From Allobosea sp. (lineage in GTDB: Bacteria > Pseudomonadota > Alphaproteobacteria > Rhizobiales > Beijerinckiaceae): a DNA stretch of 64,000 nt. This document shows positions 53,729 to 62,731 of the stretch, piece by piece. The stretch covers positions 496,001-560,000 of the forward strand of contig NZ_JAFKFW010000002.1 in NCBI RefSeq assembly GCF_017308015.1, read 5' to 3'. A model generated the notes under the pieces. It did not search any database and was not told where the DNA came from. It saw only the letters and a list, made by a program, of their open reading frames with translations. The position numbers and the translations under genes are program-made. Position 1 is the first letter of the stretch; each line of letters starts with the position of its first letter.

Positions 53729-54745
53729 GTGGGTGTCGTCGTCTCCCTTGAGGAACGGGAATCGAACCAGGCCAGCATCGAGCCGCTGGTCGCGCTGACG
53801 CGCGCGGACATGGAACGCGTCAACGCGATGATCCTGTCGCGCACCGGCTCGGATGTGACGATGATCCCGGAGGTCGCCAACCACCTGATCTCCTCGGGCG
53901 GCAAGCGTTTGCGGCCGATGCTGACGCTCGCGATGGCCGATCTCTGCGGCTACCAGGGCGAAGGCCATGTCAAGCTCGCGGCCTCGGTCGAGTTCATGCA
54001 CACGGCCACGCTGCTTCACGACGACGTCGTCGACGAGAGCGACATGCGCCGCGGCAAGCTCGCGGCCCGCATGCTCTGGGGCAACGAGGCAAGCGTGCTG
54101 GTGGGCGACTTCCTGCTCGGCCAAGCCTTCAAGATGATGGTCGAGGTCGGCTCACTGCGCGCGCTGGATATCCTGTCGACCGCCGCCTCCGTAATCGCGG
54201 AAGGCGAGGTGCTGCAGCTTTCGGTCGCCAAGAATACGGAAACGACGGAAGACGAGTATCTCTCGGTGATCCGCGGCAAGACGGCCGAGCTCTTCGCCGC
54301 CGCCTGCGAGGTCGGACCGGTGATTGCGGGCTCCTCCAAGGCCGATGCCGCCGCCTGCCGCAGCTATGGCCTCAATCTCGGCATTGCCTTCCAGCTCATC
54401 GACGATGCGCTGGACTATGGCGGCGTCGCGGCCAAGCTCGGCAAGAACACCGGCGACGACTTCCGCGAGGGCAAGATCACCCTGCCGGTCGTGCTCTCCT
54501 TCCGCCGCGGCGACGAGGCCGAGCGCGCCTTCTGGAAACGAACGCTGCAGGACGCCGATGTCCGCGATGGCGATCTGGAGGAAGCCCGGGCGATCATGTT
54601 CCGGCACAAGGCGCTCGACGACACGATCGCCCGCGCCGAGCATTACGCGCGCATGGCCAAGGACGCGCTCGGGTTATTCCCGGCGTCCCCGATGAAGCAG
54701 GCGCTCAACGCCGCAGTCGATTTCTGCGTCGCGCGCGCGCACTGA
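53729..54745 (+). CDS. polyprenyl (octaprenyl/decaprenyl) diphosphate synthase
   Basis: 338 aa, GTG start with GGAG 8 nt upstream. Elongates FPP with IPP to make the ubiquinone side chain. FARM in LLHDDVVDESDMRRG and SARM in LIDDALDYGG; SSGGKRLRP binds IPP. IspB-type; chain length (C40-C50) cannot be read safely. A Nudix gene follows after 8 bp. Confidence 0.93.
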   Translation: MGVVVSLEERESNQASIEPLVALTRADMERVNAMILSRTGSDVTMIPEVANHLISSGGKRLRPMLTLAMADLCGYQGEGHVKLAASVEFMHTATLLHDDVVDESDMRRGKLAARMLWGNEASVLVGDFLLGQAFKMMVEVGSLRALDILSTAASVIAEGEVLQLSVAKNTETTEDEYLSVIRGKTAELFAAACEVGPVIAGSSKADAAACRSYGLNLGIAFQLIDDALDYGGVAAKLGKNTGDDFREGKITLPVVLSFRRGDEAERAFWKRTLQDADVRDGDLEEARAIMFRHKALDDTIARAEHYARMAKDALGLFPASPMKQALNAAVDFCVARAH

Positions 54746-54753
54746 GCGCGACG

Positions 54754-55335
54754 ATGACTTCGGCGGACAAACCGGAGATCGAGACCCTCTCGACTCGGAT
54801 CGTCTACCGGAATCGCTGGATGACCGTCCGCGAAGACGCCATCCGGCGGCAGGATGGCTCCCGGGGCATCTATGGCGTCGTCGAGAAGGTCGATTTCGCC
54901 GCGATTGTTCCCGTCGAGCCCGATGGCAGCATTCATCTCGTCGAACAATATCGCTATCCCGTCCGGGCACGTTTCTGGGAAGTTCCGCAAGGTTCATGGG
55001 AATCGAGCCCGGAGGCAGATCCCCTGACCGTGGCCCAAGGCGAGTTGCGCGAGGAAACCGGCCTTCAGGCGGCCGAGATGGCCAAGCTCGGCTATCTCTT
55101 CGAATGCTATGGCTATTCGAACCAGGGCTGCCATGTCTTCCTGGCGAGGGGGCTGACCCAACAGGCACGCGATCTCGATCACGAGGAGCAAGGCCTGATC
55201 TGCCGCTGTTTTCCGGCGCGAGACGTGATGGCCATGATCCAGAACGGCCAGATCAGAGACGCCACCACGGTCGCCGCCATCGGGATGCTCGTGATGAAGG
55301 GCCTGTTGCCGCAAGCCTTCGCTTCACCTGCCTGA
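54754..55335 (+). CDS. Nudix hydrolase, ADP-ribose pyrophosphatase-like
   Basis: 193 aa. The Nudix box runs from PQGSWESSPEADP through QGELREETGLQAAE, with the REExxEE Mg-binding helix (a longer insertion after the first Gly than usual). YRYPVRARFWEVPQG is typical of ADP-sugar pyrophosphatases. Probably co-transcribed with the prenyl synthase. Confidence 0.88.
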   Translation: MTSADKPEIETLSTRIVYRNRWMTVREDAIRRQDGSRGIYGVVEKVDFAAIVPVEPDGSIHLVEQYRYPVRARFWEVPQGSWESSPEADPLTVAQGELREETGLQAAEMAKLGYLFECYGYSNQGCHVFLARGLTQQARDLDHEEQGLICRCFPARDVMAMIQNGQIRDATTVAAIGMLVMKGLLPQAFASPA

Positions 55336-55353
55336 ACCGGGCGGCAAACCTCT

Positions 55354-56229
55354 TCACCCCAACAGCGTCGGCTTGATCCACCAATCCGGGTGCTCGCGCT
55401 GCAGAGCCTTCGCTGCCGCAGCGCTGACTGTGCAATCGTCGAACAGCGCGTAACAGGTCGCGCCGGAACCCGACATTCGGGCGAACCGGCAGCCGGGCAA
55501 TGCCACAAGCCGCTCCAGAACCTCATTGATCACCGGCGCGATCCGCAGTGCGGGCGCGGCGAGATCATTGGTCGTGGACGTGAGGTAACTGATCAGTTCA
55601 GCAGCCGACCCCGGCGCCGCGAGGCTCCCTGCGCGTGCAGCAGATAGCATCTTCCCGGCCTCAAGTCCGAGCATGCGGAACACGCCGACTGTCTCGACGC
55701 CCACGCCGGGATTGACCAGCAGCGCGAAAAGCGGTGGCAGCCTGAGGACCGGGCCGAGCCTCTCGCCGATGCCCGCCATCAGCCGGGCACGCGAATCGAG
55801 GCAGACCGGCACATCGGCACCGACGCCTGTAGCGACCGCCCGCAGGAGCGGATCGGCTGGCGCGATACCGTTCAGGCGCGCCAGCAGGCGCAACGCTGCA
55901 GCCGCATCGGCCGAGCCGCCGCCGATCCCGGAAGCGATCGGCAAGCGCTTGACGAGATGGAAGCCACCGAGACGAAGGCCCGGGCGTGCGGCAGCGAGCG
56001 CCCGGGCGGCGCGCAGAACGAGGTTATCCTTATCGACGGCGAGCTTTTCGGCCCGCGATCCGGCAAGCGTGAGTGCAAGCGGCGCGTCAGGAGCGAGCGA
56101 GAGCGTGTCGCCCACACCCGCGAAGGCAACAAGGCTTTCGAGTTCGTGATAGCCGTCGGCGCGACGGCCGAGCACGCGCAGGTCGAGATTGACCTTGGCG
56201 CGGGCGCGTGTCGTCAGCGGCAGGACCAT
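55354..56229 (-). CDS. ispE: 4-diphosphocytidyl-2-C-methyl-D-erythritol kinase
   Basis: 291 aa, GHMP kinase of the MEP isoprenoid pathway. ARAKVNLDLRVLGRRADGYH at the start, ATP loop LPIASGIGGGSADAAAALRL and C-terminal MSGSGATCYALF. Convergent with the Nudix gene and 26 bp downstream of a TPR gene. Confidence 0.95.
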   Translation of the reverse strand: MVLPLTTRARAKVNLDLRVLGRRADGYHELESLVAFAGVGDTLSLAPDAPLALTLAGSRAEKLAVDKDNLVLRAARALAAARPGLRLGGFHLVKRLPIASGIGGGSADAAAALRLLARLNGIAPADPLLRAVATGVGADVPVCLDSRARLMAGIGERLGPVLRLPPLFALLVNPGVGVETVGVFRMLGLEAGKMLSAARAGSLAAPGSAAELISYLTSTTNDLAAPALRIAPVINEVLERLVALPGCRFARMSGSGATCYALFDDCTVSAAAAKALQREHPDWWIKPTLLG

Positions 56230-56255
56230 GGCGTCAGGCCGGCAACGCCACGGCG

Positions 56256-58031
56256 TCAGCCGCCATCCTTCTTGGTCTCTTCGACGGCGTTCGCCGAAGG
56301 ATCGTCCATCCCGCGCTCGATCTTGCGGAGAATCTTCTCGAGATCCTCGGGCTCGGGCTTGAGATCGCGGGCGTGATTCCACTGGAACTTCGCCTCGAGC
56401 TGACGTCCCGTCTTCCAATAGACGTCGCCGAGATGGTCGTTGATCACCGGATCGGACGGGCGCAGCTCAGAGGCCCGCTCGATCTCGCGTGAGGCATCCT
56501 CGTAGCGGCCCAGGCGATAGTAAGCCCAGCCGAGCGAATCGATGATGTAGCCGTCGCGGGGCCTGAGCTCGACGGCGCGGCGCAGCATGTCGAGCGCCTC
56601 GTCGAGCTTGAGATGCTTGTCGACCAGCGAATAGCCGAGATAGTTCAGCACCAGCGCGCGCTCGCGACCGAGCGGATCGGGCAGCAACTCCAAGGCCTTG
56701 CGCAAGTCAGCTTCGGCCTCCGGCCAGCGATTGATGCGCTCGCGGGCAATGCCGCGGAAATAGAACAGGTCCCAGTTGGCGCGGCCGGGCGAAGCCAGCT
56801 TGGCGATCGCCTTGTCATACGCGGCAGCCGCCTCGGCGAACTGCTTGCGCGAACGATAGATATTGCCGAGCGCGGAGAGCGCGTCGACATCGTCCGGCCG
56901 CTCGGCAATGACCTTGTCGAGATGTTTCACCGCCTCTTCCGGCTTGCCCAGGTTTTCCAGCGCCAGCCCGGCCTGGATTTCGGCATTCGGGCGCAGCGGC
57001 GAGGAGGCCGGCATCTTGTCGTAGACGGCGACCGCGTCCTCCGGCTGGCGGGCGCGCTCGAGAATATCGCCCAGCGTCAGGATGGCGAGGTCGTGGCCGG
57101 GATCCAGGTAGATCGCCATGCGCAGGTAGAGCAGCGCGGCAGCCTCGTCGCCCTGACGATTGCCGGCGCTGGCGAGGCCGTAGAGCACTTCGGCCGCGCC
57201 CTGCTGCGGCGTCGAGATCTGACGCGGCGGCGCATCCTTCCTGCCGACGAGTGCCATGCCTTCGCGAATGATCGGGTGGTTCGGGAGCAGGCGGTCGAAG
57301 GCGGCATAGGTTTCGGCCGCGCCGGTGAAGTCTCCCGTGCGAGCCTGGAAGCGCGCCCAGAGGTCGACCAACCGGAGCGTGGTCTTCTCGGCGTCATAGG
57401 CCGATTTGAGGCGTTTCGCGGCATCGGCCTTCCGACCGGCGGCGTCGAGGATCAGTCCGGCGTGATAATCACGGAAGAGATTGTAGGAGGGTTCGCCCTT
57501 GAGGCGCTCGAGCGTCTCGATGGCACGGCGCGAGTTGCCCGATCCGAGATAGGACCAGGCCGAAAGCAACGTCGCAGTGATGTCTGCCGCGCGGCCCCGG
57601 CCGCCGCGCTGAAGATGGTTGCGCGCCGTCTGGTAGCTCTTCTGTTTGATCGAGCGGATGCCAATGACGAGCTGGGCCAGACCGTTGCTCGGATCCTGCT
57701 GGATGAGCCTGTCAGCCGCGCGGAAGGCATCCGGCATGGCACCGTCGGCCAGGAAGGCAACGAAGGCGCGCTCGGTCAGGTCGTTGTTCTGCGGATCCTC
57801 CTTGATCGCCTCGCGCAGATAGACGGAGGCCGCGCCGAGATCGCGCGAGGCACCGGCGACGATCGCCGCGAGGTAATTGCCCTCGAGGCTGTCGCCTGGT
57901 TCGAGCGTGTCGGCCGCACGCGGCTGTGTCGCGCCCTGAGCGGCGGCCACGGCTGGCAGGAACATCAACAGCGACAACACAGCAGCCGTGCCGGAGGCAC
58001 GCACCTTCTTCAATAATGTCACGACTGCCAT
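56256..58031 (-). CDS. tetratricopeptide repeat protein, exported
   Basis: 591 aa. N-terminal signal sequence or anchor (about 10-32, LSLLMFLPAVAAAQ), then TPR units over nearly the whole length, clearest at residues 330-560 (DDVDALSALGNIYRSRKQFA; DGYIIDSLGWAYYRLGRYED). A periplasmic scaffold is likely. The last helix pairs end in an acidic tail. Common beside ispE in this order, suggesting one transcript; partner unknown. Confidence 0.88.
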   Translation of the reverse strand: MAVVTLLKKVRASGTAAVLSLLMFLPAVAAAQGATQPRAADTLEPGDSLEGNYLAAIVAGASRDLGAASVYLREAIKEDPQNNDLTERAFVAFLADGAMPDAFRAADRLIQQDPSNGLAQLVIGIRSIKQKSYQTARNHLQRGGRGRAADITATLLSAWSYLGSGNSRRAIETLERLKGEPSYNLFRDYHAGLILDAAGRKADAAKRLKSAYDAEKTTLRLVDLWARFQARTGDFTGAAETYAAFDRLLPNHPIIREGMALVGRKDAPPRQISTPQQGAAEVLYGLASAGNRQGDEAAALLYLRMAIYLDPGHDLAILTLGDILERARQPEDAVAVYDKMPASSPLRPNAEIQAGLALENLGKPEEAVKHLDKVIAERPDDVDALSALGNIYRSRKQFAEAAAAYDKAIAKLASPGRANWDLFYFRGIARERINRWPEAEADLRKALELLPDPLGRERALVLNYLGYSLVDKHLKLDEALDMLRRAVELRPRDGYIIDSLGWAYYRLGRYEDASREIERASELRPSDPVINDHLGDVYWKTGRQLEAKFQWNHARDLKPEPEDLEKILRKIERGMDDPSANAVEETKKDGG

Positions 58032-58303
58032 TCTCCCTCGGTCCGCGGCCTCACCATCTCGGGGCGCACTCTTCCAGCGGACCGTGATCGCTTCGCGTAG
58101 GCCGCCAAGATGGCGGTTTCCGGGCGGGCGGGCAAGCCGGCCGCCTCGTGAATGCGGCGGCTTCGTAGCAGCGGCGCAACACTCGCCGAAATCCGGATGA
58201 CGGAGCGGCCGGCACCGGAAAACAGCGATCATCGCGCAGGAATATCAAGCCTATGATTGCCCTCGTCTGCAGATTACGCAGCGATTCCACTGGGACTATT
58301 CCA

Positions 58304-58414
58304 ATGAAGAAGATCATTCTGAGCGTTGCCGCCGTCGCGCTCCTCGGCGGCTTCGCCGCCGGCTGCGCCAAGGAAGAGACCAAGCCCGTCGCGCCGATCG
58401 TCCGGAAGGGCTGA
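58304..58414 (+). CDS. small lipoprotein
   Basis: 36 aa. MKKIILSVAAVALLGGFAAG followed by C is a short lipoprotein signal with lipobox AAGC, leaving a mature peptide of only about 15 residues (CAKEETKPVAPIVRKG). Size and form resemble entericidin-like or other mini-lipoproteins. The ribosome site is weak. A clear hairpin follows, supporting a real transcription unit. Confidence 0.65.
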   Translation: MKKIILSVAAVALLGGFAAGCAKEETKPVAPIVRKG

Positions 58415-58435
58415 TCGGCTCAAGCCCAGACAACA

Positions 58436-58461
58436 AAGGGCGCGCCCGCCGGCGCGCCCTT
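58436..58461. terminator. hairpin between small lipoprotein and ETF-QO genes
   Basis: 11-bp perfect stem AAGGGCGCGCC/GGCGCGCCCTT with a 4-nt loop; short T-run only. Lies between convergent genes. Confidence 0.65.
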
Positions 58462-58492
58462 CCTGATTCCCGAGACCGCGAATCGAACGCGA

Positions 58493-60172
58493 TCACATAT
58501 TCGCGTAGCCAGGCCCGCCACCGCCTTCCGGCACCGTCCAGGTGATGTTCTGGGCTGGGTCCTTGATGTCGCAGGTCTTGCAGTGGACGCAGTTCTGCGC
58601 GTTGATCACGAAGCGCGGATTGGTCCTGGCCTCCGCGTTCTCATAGACGACCTCGTAGACGCCCGCCGGGCAATAGAGCCGCGCCGGCTCGCCATAGAGC
58701 GGCAGGTTCTGCGTGATCGGGACCGAGGGGTCGGTCAGCTTGAGGTGCGCCGGCTGGTCTTCCTCGTGATTGGTCGAGGACAGGAAGACCGAGGAGAGCT
58801 TGTCGAAGGAGATCTTGCCGTCCGGCTTCGGATAGGCGATCGGCGTGACTTCGGCGAGCGGCTTCAGCGTCGCGAAATCCGGCTTGCCGTGCTTCAGCGT
58901 GCCGAAGGGCGACCAGCCGAAAAGCTGGTTCAGCCACATGTCCATGCCGCCGAGCCCGATGCCGAGGAGCGTGCCGAACTTCGACCAGAGCGGCTTGACG
59001 TTGCGGACGCGCTTCAGATCCTTGCCGATGGCGCTGTCCCGCCAGCTCGTCTCGATCTCGACGACCTCGTCGTGCTGACGACCGGCTTGCAGGGCCGGAA
59101 CCAGCTTTTCGGCGGCTAGCATGCCCGACAGGATGGCGTTGTGGCTGCCCTTGATGCGGGGCACGTTGACGAAGCCCGCCGCGCAGCCGATCAGCGCGCC
59201 GCCCGGGAAGGTCAGCTTCGGCACCGACTGCCAGCCGCCCTCGGTGATCGCGCGCGAGCCATAGGCGATGCGCTTGGCGCCATCGAATGTGTCGCGGATG
59301 AGCGGATGGGTCTTGAAGCGCTGGAACTCATCGAAGGGCGAGAGCGTCGGGTTCTGATAGTTCAGGTGCACGACGAAGCCGACCGACACCAGATTGTCGT
59401 CGAAATGATAAAGGAACGAGCCACCGCCGGTGCTGTTGTCGAGCGGCCAGCCGAAGGAGTGCTGGACGCGGCCCTTGTGGAATTTCTCCGGCTTCACCTG
59501 CCAGAGCTCCTTCAGGCCGATGCCGTATTTCTGGGGTTCGCGGCCCTCGTCCAGCGCAAAGCGCTTGATCGCGATCTTGGAGAGCGAGCCGCGCGCGCCT
59601 TCTCCCAGCAGCGTATAGCGGCCGCGCAGCTCCATGCCGCGCGTGAAGCGGTCGGAGACCGTGCCGTCCTTGGCGATGCCCATGTCGCCGGTCGCGATGC
59701 CCGCGACCGAGCCATCCTCGTTGAAGAGCAGCTCCGCAGCGGCGAAGCCCGGATAGATCTCGACGCCGAGCGCTTCGGCGCGTGCGCCCAGGAACTTGGC
59801 GACCAGCCCGAGCGAGCCGACGAAATTACCGTGATTGTCCATCAGCGAGGGCATGCCGAAATTCGGCAGGCGGATGCCGTTCGGCTGCGTCAGGAGATAG
59901 AAGAGGTCCTCCTTGACCTCGGTGGTCAGGGGGCGCTCGGGATCGTCGCGCCAGTCCGGCACCAGCCTGTCGAGGCCGATCGGGTCGATGACAGCTCCCG
60001 AGAGGATGTGGGCGCCGACCTCTGCGCCCTTCTCGACCACGACGACGGTGAGGTTCTCATCGAGCTGCTTCAGCCGGATCGCGGCAGCCAGGCCCGCAGG
60101 GCCCGCGCCGACGATGACGACGTCATAGTCCATGCTCTCGCGCGGTTCGCTCTGCGCTTCCTTGAGATCCAT
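58493..60172 (-). CDS. electron transfer flavoprotein-ubiquinone oxidoreductase
   Basis: 559 aa. Passes electrons from ETF (fatty acid and amino acid oxidation) to ubiquinone at the inner membrane. FAD motif VVIVGAGPAGLAAAIRL; the C-terminal 4Fe-4S cluster is in NAQNCVHCKTCDIKDPAQNI with a further Cys upstream in LYCPAGVYE. GGAGG 5 nt before the ATG at 60172. A bidirectional stress-type promoter lies in the upstream gap. Confidence 0.95.
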   Translation of the reverse strand: MDLKEAQSEPRESMDYDVVIVGAGPAGLAAAIRLKQLDENLTVVVVEKGAEVGAHILSGAVIDPIGLDRLVPDWRDDPERPLTTEVKEDLFYLLTQPNGIRLPNFGMPSLMDNHGNFVGSLGLVAKFLGARAEALGVEIYPGFAAAELLFNEDGSVAGIATGDMGIAKDGTVSDRFTRGMELRGRYTLLGEGARGSLSKIAIKRFALDEGREPQKYGIGLKELWQVKPEKFHKGRVQHSFGWPLDNSTGGGSFLYHFDDNLVSVGFVVHLNYQNPTLSPFDEFQRFKTHPLIRDTFDGAKRIAYGSRAITEGGWQSVPKLTFPGGALIGCAAGFVNVPRIKGSHNAILSGMLAAEKLVPALQAGRQHDEVVEIETSWRDSAIGKDLKRVRNVKPLWSKFGTLLGIGLGGMDMWLNQLFGWSPFGTLKHGKPDFATLKPLAEVTPIAYPKPDGKISFDKLSSVFLSSTNHEEDQPAHLKLTDPSVPITQNLPLYGEPARLYCPAGVYEVVYENAEARTNPRFVINAQNCVHCKTCDIKDPAQNITWTVPEGGGGPGYANM

Positions 60173-60261
60173 CCTGCCCTCCGCCTCAGCAGCCGCGCCG
60201 CACAATAGTTTATATATGAACTATCTCACCGGCTCATTCAATGCCGGCCTTCGTCCAGTCT

Positions 60262-60289
60262 GGAACCCCTCTATCCAAGCGCGCGTTCC
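60262..60289. promoter_or_regulatory. symmetric EcfG-type promoter between ETF-QO and UDG genes
   Basis: Plus strand: GGAAC (60262-60266), 17 nt, CGTT (60284-60287). Minus strand: GGAAC (60289-60285), 17 nt, GGTT (60267-60264). The element thus reads as an EcfG promoter in both directions, toward the UDG gene (start 60344) and the ETF-QO gene (start 60172). Confidence 0.65.
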
Positions 60290-60343
60290 ATTTTGCAACT
60301 GCGTCGGCTCGCGAATTGGCCTCTCAGGGTATAGGATGTCTCC

Positions 60344-61174
60344 ATGAGCCTGTCCGATGCAGCCGGCCCCGACGCGCCCGATCCTTATGAGCTTTTGAGC
60401 TGGTACGCCGAGATGGGCGTGACCGAGGCGCTCGACGAGACTCCGCGCAATCATTTCGCTGATCCGGCTCCTATCGGCGAGCGCGGCAATGAACAGCCGC
60501 GTTTTCGCTCTCTACCCGGTCGTCCGGTCCCTCCAGCGCGACCGATCGCGGCCGCAGCCACGCCCCCCGACGACGCGACACTCAGTGCCAGGACACTGGC
60601 ACGCGAGGCGCGCACGCTCGATGAGTTGAAGAGCGCACTGGCCAGATTTGAAGGCTGCGCGCTGAAGGCCACCGCCAAGAACCTCGTTTTCGCCGATGGC
60701 AATGCGCAGGGGCGGGTGATGATGGTGGGCGAGGCGCCCGGCGCCGACGAGGACCGGATCGGCCTGCCCTTCGTCGGGCGCTCCGGGCAATTGCTCGACC
60801 GCATGCTCGCCGCGATCGGGCTCAGCCGGAAGGACGACGTCTATATCGCCAATACCGTGCCGTGGCGGCCACCCGGAAACCGCACCCCGACGATACAGGA
60901 AACGGCGATCTGCCTGCCCTTTATCCAGCGCCAGATCGAACTCGCCGACCCCGATATCCTCGTCTGCATCGGCAAGCCCTCCTCACAGGCTCTCCTCGGC
61001 TTCAAGAGCATCACGGCCTCGCGCGGCAAATGGGTTGAATACGACACCGGCACCCGGCGTATCCGTGCGATCGCGACCCTCCACCCGGCCTATCTGCTGC
61101 GCCGCGCGCTCGACAAGCGTCTCGCCTGGCGGGACCTGCGCGCGCTGAGGGCCGCGCTCGACGGGAAGAATTGA
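60344..61174 (+). CDS. uracil-DNA glycosylase, family 4-like
   Basis: 276 aa. Removes uracil from DNA. Motif 1 GEAPGADEDRIGLPFVGRSG, NTVPWRPPGNRTPT and C-terminal ATLHPAYLLR are those of family 4 enzymes. The N-terminal about 95 residues are a variable extension. Three of the four usual Fe-S cysteines are present (FEGC; CLPFIQRQ; LVCIGK), but the first of the CxxC pair is replaced by Phe, and there is no other Cys. An EcfG-type promoter lies upstream. Confidence 0.9.
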   Translation: MSLSDAAGPDAPDPYELLSWYAEMGVTEALDETPRNHFADPAPIGERGNEQPRFRSLPGRPVPPARPIAAAATPPDDATLSARTLAREARTLDELKSALARFEGCALKATAKNLVFADGNAQGRVMMVGEAPGADEDRIGLPFVGRSGQLLDRMLAAIGLSRKDDVYIANTVPWRPPGNRTPTIQETAICLPFIQRQIELADPDILVCIGKPSSQALLGFKSITASRGKWVEYDTGTRRIRAIATLHPAYLLRRALDKRLAWRDLRALRAALDGKN

Positions 61175-61289
61175 CGCAGCGACGTTGCGCGCAGGGGCGT
61201 CGCAAGGCAGACTTGCCTTAGATCGCATCCAGAAATGCCCCAGCGGGCATCACCTAGCGCCTGTGCGGCGTGGCCGACGGAGTTCTGCG

Positions 61290-62720
61290 ATGGTCATCGA
61301 TGCATTTCTGCTCTCACGCATCCAATTCGCCTTCACGGTTTCCTTCCACATCGTCTTCCCCGCCTTCACGATCGGGCTTTCGGCCTATATCGCGACGCTG
61401 CTCGGACTGTGGTTGAAGACGGGCGACGCGAAATTCCATCTCCTGGCGCGCTTCTGGACCAAGATATTCGCCGTCTCCTTCGCCATGGGCGTGGTCTCCG
61501 GCATCGTCTTGTCCTACCAGTTCGGCACCAACTGGAGTCGATTCTCGACCGCGGTCGGCAACGTGGTCGGCCCGCTGATCGGCTACGAAGTGCTTTCCGC
61601 CTTCTTCCTCGAGGCTTCCTTCCTCGGCGTGATGCTGTTCGGATGGAAGCGCGTGCCGCCCTGGCTGCATTTCCTGTCAGCGGTCATCGTCGCAGGCGGC
61701 ACGGCGCTCTCGGGCTTCTGGATCCTCTCGGCCAATAGCTGGATGCAATACCCGGCGGGGCACGAGGTGCGCGACGGCATCGCCTACCCCGTCGACTGGA
61801 TGAAGATCGTCTTCAACCCGACCTTCCCGCTGCGCTTCGCGCATATGATGACGGCCGCCTATCTGACGACCGCCTTCGTCGTGCTGGCGACCGGCGCGCG
61901 CCACCTGCTCGCCGGGCATCGCACCGAATCGGCCAAGACGATGGTCCGGATGGCGATCCTGATGATCGCCCTGACCGCGCCGCTGCAGGCCGTGATCGGC
62001 GACTTCCATGGCCGCGACACCGCGACATATCAGCCGGCCAAGCTCGCCGCGATCGAGGCGCACTGGGATTCATCGAAGCCCGGCGCGCTCGTGCTCTTCG
62101 CCTGGCCCGACGAGAAGGCCGAACTCAACCGCTTCGAGATTTCGATCCCCGGCGTCGCCAGCCTCGTCACCCATGGCAGCATGAACGCGCTCTTCCCGAG
62201 CCTGAAGGATTTCAAGGTCGAGGACCGCCCGCCTGTGCTCATTCCCTTCTTCGCCTTCCGGGCGATGGTCGGGATCGGCGTGCTGATGATCCTGTTCGGC
62301 TGGGCCGGCGCCTGGCTCTGGCGCAAGGGCACCGTCTTCGAAGCGCGGCGCTGGCTCTGGATCGCGCAATACACCTGGCCGGCGGGCTTCATCGCTATCC
62401 TGGCCGGCTGGTTCGTGACCGAAGTCGGGCGCCAGCCCTGGCTGGCGACCGGCATCATCCGCTCGGCCGACGCCGTCTCGCCGGTCACCACGCTGCAGGT
62501 CGCGATCTCGCTCGCTTTGTTCGTCTGCGTCTATTCCGTCGTCTTCACGGCCGGAATCCTGCTGATCAACCGCCTGATCGACAAGGGACCGGACGAGATA
62601 TCCGGCGAGGATGCGCCCGAGCAACCGTCCAAGCGCCCGCTCAAGGCTGCGCAGGGTGAGGCCGCCGCAATCTTCGGCGACGGCAAGCCCGGCGACGACA
62701 AGATTCAACCGGCACTCTGA
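61290..62720 (+). CDS. cydA: cytochrome bd-type quinol oxidase subunit I
   Basis: 476 aa. Heme b/d subunit of a terminal oxidase that reduces oxygen with quinol. H20 (SFHIVFP) and H185 (RFAHMM) match the E. coli heme ligands H19 and H186; GWFVTEVGRQPW is conserved. The Q-loop is short, as in the cyanide-insensitive CIO type. GGAG 7 nt before the ATG at 61290. Confidence 0.95.
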   Translation: MVIDAFLLSRIQFAFTVSFHIVFPAFTIGLSAYIATLLGLWLKTGDAKFHLLARFWTKIFAVSFAMGVVSGIVLSYQFGTNWSRFSTAVGNVVGPLIGYEVLSAFFLEASFLGVMLFGWKRVPPWLHFLSAVIVAGGTALSGFWILSANSWMQYPAGHEVRDGIAYPVDWMKIVFNPTFPLRFAHMMTAAYLTTAFVVLATGARHLLAGHRTESAKTMVRMAILMIALTAPLQAVIGDFHGRDTATYQPAKLAAIEAHWDSSKPGALVLFAWPDEKAELNRFEISIPGVASLVTHGSMNALFPSLKDFKVEDRPPVLIPFFAFRAMVGIGVLMILFGWAGAWLWRKGTVFEARRWLWIAQYTWPAGFIAILAGWFVTEVGRQPWLATGIIRSADAVSPVTTLQVAISLALFVCVYSVVFTAGILLINRLIDKGPDEISGEDAPEQPSKRPLKAAQGEAAAIFGDGKPGDDKIQPAL

Positions 62721-62731
62721 GGAGACAAGCC

